Positions 1-5,663 of a DNA stretch of 5,746 nt are shown piece by piece. The translations under genes were made by a program, and so were the position numbers. The notes beneath the pieces were generated by a model, which was given only the letters and a program-made list of their open reading frames with translations, was not told where the DNA came from and searched no databases. How positions within the stretch are numbered: the stretch's first letter is position 1; each line of letters opens with the position of its first letter. Origin of the DNA: Gammaproteobacteria bacterium GWE2_37_16 (GTDB taxonomy: Bacteria > Pseudomonadota > Gammaproteobacteria > UBA9339); the NCBI GenBank assembly GCA_001801285.1, contig MGXG01000084.1, positions 1 through 5,746 of the forward strand, in the 5' to 3' direction.

Positions 1-45
1 GAAAATTATAAAGAATTACTGAAGCGTCAGTTGACGCTATTTTAG
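1..45 (+). CDS. possible 3' end of an upstream gene (partial)
   Basis: The frame starting at base 1 is open for 14 codons (ENYKELLKRQLTLF) and ends in TAG at 43-45; the other two forward frames stop within the first 21 bases. The hydrophilic, Lys/Leu-rich stretch could be the C-terminus of a protein whose body lies left of the window. In many gammaproteobacteria yraN precedes gmhA/diaA, but this tail does not look like a YraN C-terminus to me, so no identity is given. The evidence is only a short open frame next to a terminator-like hairpin. Confidence 0.25.
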   Translation, partial: ENYKELLKRQLTLF

Positions 46-57
46 ATTAAACAGATA

Positions 58-90
58 CCCCGTCAGCTTGCTGCGGGGAGCATCATTTTT
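58..90 (+). terminator. GC-rich hairpin with a delayed T tract
   Basis: CCCCG at 58-62 pairs with CGGGG at 74-78. After a bulged T at 63, CAG at 64-66 pairs with CTG at 71-73 around a CTTG loop. A run of five T lies at 86-90, seven bases after the stem, which is farther than in a standard intrinsic terminator. It could end the transcript of an upstream gene, or be a structured element in the gmhA leader. A weaker 6-bp hairpin (AGCGTC 23-28 with GACGCT 33-38) lies just upstream and overlaps the possible stop codon. Confidence 0.35.
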
Positions 91-112
91 ACAAATGTAA
101 ATGATATTTATT

Positions 113-703
113 ATGAATATAATCGAACACATTCAAACTGCCTTTGATGAAAATATCCAAACCAAAGTAGCCACAAAAACTTTGTTGACGGAAAAAATCG
201 CCCTTGCCGGTCAGGTAATGGTTGATTGTTTGCGAGCGGGAAATAAAATTTTATGTTGTGGTAATGGCGGCTCGGCGGCTGATGCGCAGCATTTTGCAGC
301 AGAACTGTTAAGTCGTCTTTGTATAGAAAGACGACCTTTGCCGGCGATAACTCTCAACACTGATACCTCGACAATCACAGCAATTGCCAACGATTATAGT
401 TTTGATGATATTTTTGCTAAACCACTGTTGGCTTTAGGTAATGAGGGCGATATTTTATTAGTTATCACCACGAGTGGTAATTCTAAAAATTTGGTGAAAG
501 CAATCAAAGTTGCTCAAGAATTGAATTTAAAAGTCATTGCTTTAACTGGGCGTAATGGAGGAATGGTAGCTGATACATTGCAAAAAAATGATTTGGAAAT
601 AAGGGTGCCATCACAAGTTGGAATACGTATTCAGGAAACACATATTTTAATTTTGCATTGCTTATGTGAAATTATAGATGGTCTATTGTTTGGCAAATCG
701 TAA
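113..703 (+). CDS. gmhA: phosphoheptose isomerase (GmhA/DiaA family, SIS domain)
   Basis: Predicted cytosolic SIS-domain enzyme that converts sedoheptulose 7-phosphate to D-glycero-D-manno-heptose 7-phosphate, the first step toward ADP-heptose for the LPS inner core. Visible motifs are CCGNGGSAADAQHFAAE (48-64), TLNTD (80-84), AIAND (90-94), the phosphate-binding TTSGNS (119-124), ALTGRNGG (143-150) and RIQETHILILH (172-182). By comparison with E. coli GmhA, the metal and catalytic residues are H60, E64, Q174 and H182, and all are present. E. coli DiaA, the DnaA-binding paralogue, lacks the equivalents of E64 and H182. Overall the sequence resembles the Pseudomonas GmhA type more than DiaA, although a DiaA role in addition cannot be excluded. 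I chose ATG 113 (196 residues) over in-frame ATG 101 because the N-terminus then aligns with relatives of about 196 residues. Neither start has a clear Shine-Dalgarno sequence. The gene is convergent with tag, 49 bases away. Confidence 0.9.
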   Translation: MNIIEHIQTAFDENIQTKVATKTLLTEKIALAGQVMVDCLRAGNKILCCGNGGSAADAQHFAAELLSRLCIERRPLPAITLNTDTSTITAIANDYSFDDIFAKPLLALGNEGDILLVITTSGNSKNLVKAIKVAQELNLKVIALTGRNGGMVADTLQKNDLEIRVPSQVGIRIQETHILILHCLCEIIDGLLFGKS

Positions 704-721
704 CCGCAGTTTTGCTAGCCA

Positions 722-735
722 CAAGCGTTAGCTTG
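722..735. repeat. short inverted repeat between convergent genes
   Basis: CAAGC (722-726) and GCTTG (731-735) form a 5-bp stem around a GTTA loop in the 49-base gap between gmhA and tag. There is no T tract on either side, so this is at best a weak terminator and may be chance. Confidence 0.2.
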
Positions 736-752
736 CGTTATAAATTTGTACA

Positions 753-1322
753 CTACACTTCATTGTATCTAAAGCAACTTATCAAATGATCGTTAACCAT
801 ACCAACAGCTTGCATGTGTGCATAAATGATTGTTGAGCCAACAAATTTAAACCCGCGTTGTTTTAAATCTTTACTAAAAGCATCGGATTCTTTAGAAGTT
901 GCTGGGGCGTCTTTAATACTTTGTAACGCATTAACTATTCTTTCGCCATCGACAAATTGCCAGCTGTATTTATCAAATGAACCAAATCTTTCCTGTACGT
1001 CAAGAAATGCTTTGGCGTTAGTAATGGATGATTCTATCTTTAAACGATTGCGGATAATGCTTGCGTCTTGCATTAAAACTTCGATTTTGTCTTTGGAGAA
1101 GCAAGCAACTTTTTCGGCGTCAAAATCAGCAAAAGCCTTTTGGTAACCAACACGTTTTTTTAAAACCGTTAACCAGTTTAGACCAGCTTGTGCGCCTTCA
1201 AGAATGAGAAATTCAAATAATTTTTTGTCATCATGTACAGGAACGCCCCACTCTTCGTCGTGATATTTAATATAGAGAGGATCTTTTTCACACCAAGGAC
1301 AGCGTTGTGGGTTATTTAACAT
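753..1322 (-). CDS. tag: DNA-3-methyladenine glycosylase I
   Basis: Base-excision repair enzyme that removes 3-methyladenine from alkylated DNA; it belongs to the helix-hairpin-helix glycosylase superfamily and has the family's structural zinc site. The 189-residue length matches E. coli Tag (187). Residues align with a constant offset of four at the N-terminus. The zinc ligands are C8 and H21 near the N-terminus and H179 and C183 near the C-terminus. E42 and W50, in LEGAQAGLNW, match the base-recognition residues E38 and W46 of E. coli Tag. Other family signatures are DPLYIKYHDEEWGVP (14-28), DASIIRNRLKI (86-96) and KQRGFKFVGSTI (about 154-165). The ATG at 1322 places C8 correctly and is the only suitable start; no Shine-Dalgarno sequence is visible. 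It is divergent from the large gene at 1457, with 134 bases between the two starts, and convergent with gmhA. Confidence 0.96.
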   Translation of the reverse strand: MLNNPQRCPWCEKDPLYIKYHDEEWGVPVHDDKKLFEFLILEGAQAGLNWLTVLKKRVGYQKAFADFDAEKVACFSKDKIEVLMQDASIIRNRLKIESSITNAKAFLDVQERFGSFDKYSWQFVDGERIVNALQSIKDAPATSKESDAFSKDLKQRGFKFVGSTIIYAHMQAVGMVNDHLISCFRYNEV

Positions 1323-1355
1323 AATGATAACATTTATCGGTAAAGATAGACTCGG

Positions 1356-1398
1356 TTAAGCTTAATTTAAGGATTAAATTTATATTCCTGTGTATTAT
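1356..1398 (+). promoter_or_regulatory. TTAA repeat cluster (PmrA-like box) and candidate -10 box
   Basis: Four TTAA sites lie at 1356-1359, 1362-1365, 1367-1370 and 1374-1377. The first and third start 11 bases apart, about one helical turn, with TT at the expected central position. This fits the layout TTAA-N2-TT-N3-TTAA described for PmrA boxes of Coxiella and Legionella, except that the C before each TTAA is missing. A candidate -10 hexamer TATTAT is at 1393-1398. The -35 position, about 1370-1375, is a poor match to consensus and would adjoin the second half-site, as expected for an activator-dependent promoter. The predicted leader to the ATG at 1457 is about 50 bases. TTAA is frequent in AT-rich DNA, and the region also lies upstream of tag, so assignment to the large gene is inference. 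Confidence 0.35.
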
Positions 1399-1456
1399 AC
1401 CACGCTTAAAATTAACACCACAATACTAACCATGAAAAAATAATGGGTAATAATTT

Positions 1457-4400
1457 ATGTTATCAGCAACTACACCTCAAAGTACTTCAGTAACACCGAG
1501 CACTACTATAATAAATCCTATAGAAAAGCAATTTGCTTTATTTGTAGTTGAGGTTATAAGTAAAGTTCCAAAATATAAAGCCACTTTTTTAGACAAAATG
1601 GATAGCGATCTTTTATCGGCTCTTGATAGGCATAGCAAAGATAATCCTATACAAAACTTTTATGATAATCTTCAAGATAAACAGCCAGTGACGATATTAG
1701 CGTTTCTAACCAGATTAGAAGAGCTGTCTCAACAAACTTCGCAACGATCTCTTATTTTAGAAGCACAAGATTATGACAAACTCAAAGCAATAAAGAGTAA
1801 ATTGTCAAGTACAAGAAATCAGGTAGATTTATCTGATATACAAGAAAATTTAAAGAGCCTGATAAACGCTTTTGATAGGGCTATAAATACTAAACCAGAT
1901 GGTGAGATAGCATTATTGTATTGTCTAGGAACATTAAGAGAGTTTTTTGGTATTGATATAGCTAAACGCAACGATCCATTAATAAATTTATTAAGTACTT
2001 TAATTCCCCAAATTACTCCCACCGTTTCTAACCTCGATGCCCTCTTGTTTGCCAAGTGCAAAAATTTGCTTAGTGCTTCTTCGATGCAAGAACAATCCAC
2101 TGTGGTTAAAAATAGTTCTGTAGCTTTGGTAACAGATATTGCTGTGAGAAAAGAAGATCTTATAAATTTGATTGCAACTTATAGAACTTTATTGATATTA
2201 AAAAGATCAACTCTAAATGTAGATTTGGCTAATAGAGAATTAGTAGAGAAACTTTCATGTTTATCCCATTCTATTCTTACATCTGCTCATATACAGTCCT
2301 TTGCAAATTCTAATCCTTCTGGTAATTGGCTCACATTATTCAACACTGAAGTAGATAGTAAAATGTTGTTACCCTTAATGCCTTCGTCAGGTAGTAATGC
2401 GGCGGAAATGAAAGAAGCAGGGCAAGAAATTTTTGATAAGGTTACAGACTTAATTAAAAACAATACAGAACATTTATCTGAAGAGCTTATTATTTCCAAC
2501 ATAGCAAACTGGATCGAAAAAGAATTGCATGATCTTGCGCATCCTCAAGTGCAACCAGCTTTATCATCGTCTGCCAGTAGTAGTATTGAGCCGACTTTAG
2601 AAGACGCCGATCAAGATATAGACATGGTAAGTTCGACTGATTTAGATGCCGACTGTCCAGAAATAGAGCTCGACATGTCCAGAAATTTTGCAATTTTACA
2701 TAAGATTGCAGAAGAACAACTGAAACAATTTGCTCCCGCTGGTGTGGAAACAAAAGATTTATCTAGATTTTCTAGTTCTTCCAGCTCCCCAAGTGTATCT
2801 GCACCATCACCATCTGCGCCAATATTACCGGTTAGGAAAATGAACCCAGAAATGCGAAGTGTTCTTAGTTTTTGGATGTCGCCTTATGTCAATAAGTTAA
2901 TGATTTCATTGCGTAATTATATTGGGCATAGCTCGGTAGAATCTGATGTAAAACAAACAAAAGTCGCTTTACATCGTTTATTAGAGACGATGCAGTATGC
3001 GACAGCGTCTCTGTTACAACAGCCAACAGTTAACATTGAAGTTGCACACAGTATTTTACAAGGTTTATTATTGAATCCACTTTTACGTAAAGGTGTTTCT
3101 CAAAACCAAAAACGAAATAAATTTCTTACTGAAGCTCCACAACCCGTAACAACATTTATGGAAATAGAGCAATTAAAAAAATTGATGGATTCTTTATGTG
3201 TGGAAAACGCGGCTGCTATTTTGGCAGATAAAAGCGATACAGATAAAAAACACTTGGTTTTTCACGAAAAATGCATGGAGCTTTTACGTTTTGTTCTGCC
3301 ATTTTTACTGCGAAAGGATCAGGTGGTTTTGCCTGGAGCGACGCCATCTTCTATAGATAAATATTTTTCTACTATGGTTCATAATTTGCATAGTAACGAT
3401 AAATATCACGATTTATTGGCAGCTTTAAATCAGTGTGTTATAAGAACCATCAAAATTATTATTCTTAATCCAAAAGAGAACGTAGATAAAAACATAGAAA
3501 AGCTTTTGAATTTATTGAAAAACATATACGCGGAATTAAAAGAATGTGGTATCAAGCAAGAAGTTAAGTTACCAACAGCAGATGTTTTTAAAACAGTTAC
3601 GGTTTTAGTTGTATCTGAAATAAATAAATTGAGGTCTACACTAAATCGAAAAAATAATAGCAATGTGGATAATGCAGAAATTGCACAAATAACTGAATCC
3701 ATAGCAAAAAACATTATATCCTTGTATACAGATTTTTCATTGGATTATTCTCATTATACTGCTCCTCAGATGGAAAAAACTTTGCTTGCCTTTATGAATA
3801 CTACGATTCGGTTATATGGTCTTGAAACAAAGTTGGGAGATGTTGTTGCGAACCATGACTTGATGCTGAGCGAAGCTCCTGAAAGTTCTTCGGCATTGGC
3901 TAACGATCATAGCGCATCGCCGCCCGATTCATTCTCTCTATCTCAACCATCTGCCCCACCGCAATCATCAAGCAGCACTTCCTCAAGCTCGTCAACACCA
4001 TTTATGATTCGACGACACAGAACCCCGCAACCTGTAATTACAAATGATTTGCCACCAGCAGCGGCGCCAGCAGAATTAAAATCGACTCCAGATTCTATGA
4101 ATTCTGCGTTGGTATCATCAGGTAGTGCATCAAGTAATTCGAATAATAGTAGTTCTGGTACTTTTTCATCTTCTTCGTCATCAAGTTCTAGCTTGATGCT
4201 AACGAATGTGGTGCCCATGGGGTTAAATTCTGGTTCCGCACTATTTGGTAGTAAGCAGTTGCCACTATCTTCTACGTCAGTGTCAGATCCTAGTATTCCA
4301 CCACCTCCTCCGTTAGATGATATTCCGAGTTCAAGCGCCTCTTATTCACCGGGAACAGCAAATCCTTTATTGAATGCTATTCAAGGGTTTTCTAAAAATG

Positions 4401-4618
4401 GATTGAAGAAAACAGTCACAAAAGACAGTTCGATAGTGTTAAGCGCTAAAACTCAAGGTTTATCAAAAAATCCAGGGGTGATTCCTGGTTCACCACAACC
4501 CAGTACAAGCGTCAAACCCAAGGCTGTTAGTCCTTTGACTATGTTTGAGGAAATGGCTCTAAAAACACAACACTTAAGCTCTTCAAGCTCAACTTCGTCA
4601 TCTACACCTTCGGTTTAA
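1457..4618 (+). CDS. large effector-like protein with polyproline and WH2/beta-thymosin-like motif
   Basis: I do not recognise this 1053-residue protein as a known family. It has no Sec signal peptide and no convincing membrane segment. In order: a Ser/Thr-rich N-terminus (1-18); a mostly helical, Leu-rich block (about 19-368); a Ser and acidic linker (370-406, with E/D at 378-406); a short helical stretch; a Ser/Pro linker (439-458); a second helical block (about 463-800); and a low-complexity Ser/Pro/Asn tail (about 803-1053) with Ser runs, for example 904-912. Within the tail are IPPPPPL (947-953) and a WH2/beta-thymosin-like segment (969-992: LLNAI, then LKKT at 983-986), with a decayed copy at 995-1007. 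The C-terminus has FEEMA (1030-1034) followed by a Ser/Thr-rich end, compatible with a Dot/Icm (type IVB) secretion signal. I infer a secreted, host-actin-binding effector. A weak GGGT precedes the ATG. The gene is monocistronic as seen. It could instead be a non-secreted structural protein. Confidence 0.75.
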   Translation: MLSATTPQSTSVTPSTTIINPIEKQFALFVVEVISKVPKYKATFLDKMDSDLLSALDRHSKDNPIQNFYDNLQDKQPVTILAFLTRLEELSQQTSQRSLILEAQDYDKLKAIKSKLSSTRNQVDLSDIQENLKSLINAFDRAINTKPDGEIALLYCLGTLREFFGIDIAKRNDPLINLLSTLIPQITPTVSNLDALLFAKCKNLLSASSMQEQSTVVKNSSVALVTDIAVRKEDLINLIATYRTLLILKRSTLNVDLANRELVEKLSCLSHSILTSAHIQSFANSNPSGNWLTLFNTEVDSKMLLPLMPSSGSNAAEMKEAGQEIFDKVTDLIKNNTEHLSEELIISNIANWIEKELHDLAHPQVQPALSSSASSSIEPTLEDADQDIDMVSSTDLDADCPEIELDMSRNFAILHKIAEEQLKQFAPAGVETKDLSRFSSSSSSPSVSAPSPSAPILPVRKMNPEMRSVLSFWMSPYVNKLMISLRNYIGHSSVESDVKQTKVALHRLLETMQYATASLLQQPTVNIEVAHSILQGLLLNPLLRKGVSQNQKRNKFLTEAPQPVTTFMEIEQLKKLMDSLCVENAAAILADKSDTDKKHLVFHEKCMELLRFVLPFLLRKDQVVLPGATPSSIDKYFSTMVHNLHSNDKYHDLLAALNQCVIRTIKIIILNPKENVDKNIEKLLNLLKNIYAELKECGIKQEVKLPTADVFKTVTVLVVSEINKLRSTLNRKNNSNVDNAEIAQITESIAKNIISLYTDFSLDYSHYTAPQMEKTLLAFMNTTIRLYGLETKLGDVVANHDLMLSEAPESSSALANDHSASPPDSFSLSQPSAPPQSSSSTSSSSSTPFMIRRHRTPQPVITNDLPPAAAPAELKSTPDSMNSALVSSGSASSNSNNSSSGTFSSSSSSSSSLMLTNVVPMGLNSGSALFGSKQLPLSSTSVSDPSIPPPPPLDDIPSSSASYSPGTANPLLNAIQGFSKNGLKKTVTKDSSIVLSAKTQGLSKNPGVIPGSPQPSTSVKPKAVSPLTMFEEMALKTQHLSSSSSTSSSTPSV
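4292..4432 (+). other. polyproline plus WH2/beta-thymosin-like coding segment (residues 946-992)
   Basis: Residues 948-952 are five prolines in IPPPPPLDD, close to the profilin-binding IPPPPPL type of formin FH1 regions. Residues 971-975 (LLNAI) match the N-terminal amphipathic helix of WH2 domains. Residues 975-986 (IQGFSKNGLKKT) match thymosin beta-4 IEKFDKSKLKKT with identical spacing and seven of twelve identities (I, F, K, L, K, K, T). The next residues, VTKDSS, resemble the sequence after LKKT in WIP (VTNDRS). Both sites should bind host proteins (profilin or EVH1/SH3 type, and monomeric actin) if the protein reaches a host cytosol. Confidence 0.7.
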
Positions 4619-4634
4619 AAACCGTAAAGTAGTT

Positions 4635-4678
4635 AAAACAAACCAATAACCACGCTTTTTATTTTGTGTGGTTATTGG
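4635..4678 (-). terminator. intrinsic terminator for the ftsQ strand
   Basis: CCAATAACCAC (4643-4653) and GTGGTTATTGG (4668-4678) are perfect 11-bp complements, extended inward by a G-T wobble and a C-G pair, around a T/A loop (4656-4665). Read on the minus strand, the stem is followed at once by TTTGTTTT (4642 down to 4635), a standard intrinsic terminator for transcription coming from ftsQ. On the plus strand there is no T tract after the stem, so termination of the large gene here would be weaker. It implies about 210 untranslated bases after the ftsQ stop. Confidence 0.7.
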
Positions 4679-4799
4679 CATCTGGTTAATGATGGACAAT
4701 GAATTATGTGGTGCAGTTTAAAGCGAGGTGTTTTAAAATTTCTTTAACCACTCCCATCAATGCTTGGCGATGCTGGTAACATGAATTTCATCCCATTAG

Positions 4800-4822
4800 G
4801 TAATACGGTAATAGCGTATTAC
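4800..4822. repeat. 8-bp inverted repeat downstream of ftsQ
   Basis: GTAATACG (4800-4807) and CGTATTAC (4815-4822) are perfect complements with a 7-base loop (GTAATAG) that repeats part of the arm. It lies about 30 bases past the ftsQ stop on the minus strand. No T tract follows, so it is not a simple terminator. It may be an operator-like palindrome, an RNA hairpin in the ftsQ 3' region, or a relic of a mobile repeat. Confidence 0.4.
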
Positions 4823-4853
4823 TACACCAACCACTCTTACCTTACAACAGATG

Positions 4854-5660
4854 CTACTGATTTTTAATTTCGTTACTATTGCTCTCTACCCAATCAATAG
4901 CCAGACCATTATTATAGCGCAAATCAACCTGTCGGGCAGTTTTTCCTTTAGCTTTGATTTTTGGATATATGCTGGTAAAGAGTTTTGTGCGTGTTAAAAC
5001 ATCCTTTTGTCCTAAAAACAAACGTAAGCCATTATTCAAGATCAAATACCAATTGTGATGTTGGTCAACAACTAACTGAGAAATTGTGTATCCGACCGGT
5101 CTTAAAATCTGTTGCATTGAAAAATAGTTGTTAGTAATCTCCTGTAATTCGTTGTCTTCACCAGATAACTGCGGTAAGTTGTTGGGTAAAGTATCTTTAT
5201 CTGGCGTAAAAATTTCTCCATCGGTATTAAGTAAAGAAATATTATTCCATTTCGCCAAAGGGATTTGTTCATTAATAAGCAGAACGATTTTGTCTGGCCA
5301 GAGTCTTTGCACAGAAACATTATGCACCCACGGTAAATTCATCAATTCCGCGCTTAAGTTTTTCGCGTTGAAAGCAAAAAAACCAGATTGGAGGTAAGAA
5401 TTTAGAATTTGCTGAATTTTTCCCTTATCAACGTGATTAAAATTGGCGATAAGCTGTACTTTCCTGATTGGAAAAATATGGTTTTGTTTGCAGCTAAAAC
5501 TAACCCATAAAACCAGCAATACTAATAGTGTTATAGATAGAAGACGGGAGTATATGTTGTTGCGAATGTTAGATATTTTTTTACTAAAAGCGTAACCAGA
5601 AGAAGCGTCTACCAATATAGTACAGTGTTGTGGTTGTTTTTTACGCCAGAAGAATTTCAT
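4854..5660 (-). CDS. ftsQ: cell division protein FtsQ
   Basis: Bitopic inner-membrane protein of the divisome that links FtsB/FtsL to the cytoplasmic assembly and supports septal peptidoglycan synthesis. The 268 residues divide into a basic cytoplasmic N-terminus (1-39), one transmembrane helix (about 40-57, LLSITLLVLLVLWVSF), a POTRA domain (about 63-132) and the FtsQ beta domain (about 138-258). Diagnostic motifs are FPIRKVQL (63-70), LPWVHNVSVQRLWPDKI (109-125), INEQIPLAKWN (129-139), an LLNTDGEIF-type strand, LPQLSG, and VDLRYNNGLAIDW near the C-terminus, the region that contacts FtsB in E. coli. The start at 5660 gives a normal N-terminus, and an in-frame stop lies seven codons upstream. 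No good Shine-Dalgarno sequence is present. The usual dcw neighbours (ddl/murB upstream, ftsA/ftsZ downstream) are absent: a non-coding gap and a terminator follow, and an IS-like end lies three bases before the start codon. Confidence 0.94.
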   Translation of the reverse strand: MKFFWRKKQPQHCTILVDASSGYAFSKKISNIRNNIYSRLLSITLLVLLVLWVSFSCKQNHIFPIRKVQLIANFNHVDKGKIQQILNSYLQSGFFAFNAKNLSAELMNLPWVHNVSVQRLWPDKIVLLINEQIPLAKWNNISLLNTDGEIFTPDKDTLPNNLPQLSGEDNELQEITNNYFSMQQILRPVGYTISQLVVDQHHNWYLILNNGLRLFLGQKDVLTRTKLFTSIYPKIKAKGKTARQVDLRYNNGLAIDWVESNSNEIKNQ

Positions 5661-5663
5661 TAA

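Larger units (their letters stand above)
4619..4853. other. non-coding gap between convergent genes
   Basis: No complete gene is visible in this 235-base gap between the 1053-residue gene and ftsQ. It holds the minus-strand terminator at 4635-4678 and an inverted repeat at 4800-4822. On the minus strand, 4681-4806 reads nearly open, with a single TAA at about 4747-4749. That could be a degraded gene fragment or chance. The gap is where ftsA would normally follow ftsQ, but nothing like FtsA is seen. Confidence 0.5.

Noticed and set aside
31..59. TTGACG at 31-36 as a -35 box for gmhA
   Set aside because: No acceptable -10 hexamer at 16-18 bases downstream (GATACC or similar), and the site overlaps a hairpin and the end of a possible upstream frame.
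826..1146. 106-codon open frame on the plus strand
   Set aside because: It lies wholly inside tag on the opposite strand, and tag has all its family residues; the frame shows no recognisable protein features.
1026..1146. Possible frameshift or damage in tag
   Set aside because: The frame is continuous, full length (189 residues) and keeps C8, H21, E42, W50, H179 and C183.
1819..4218. Several antisense open frames of 71-94 codons inside the large gene
   Set aside because: Composition mirrors the coding strand (for example Glu/Asp-rich where the sense strand is Ser-rich), with no motifs and no start signals.
4379..4618. Full VCA module (WH2, connector, acidic) that would activate Arp2/3
   Set aside because: WH2 is good and a connector-like helix is arguable, but the protein ends in Ser/Thr without an acidic stretch or the terminal Trp.
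5128..5397. 89-codon plus-strand open frame inside ftsQ
   Set aside because: Antisense shadow of a well-supported FtsQ POTRA/beta domain; no motif.
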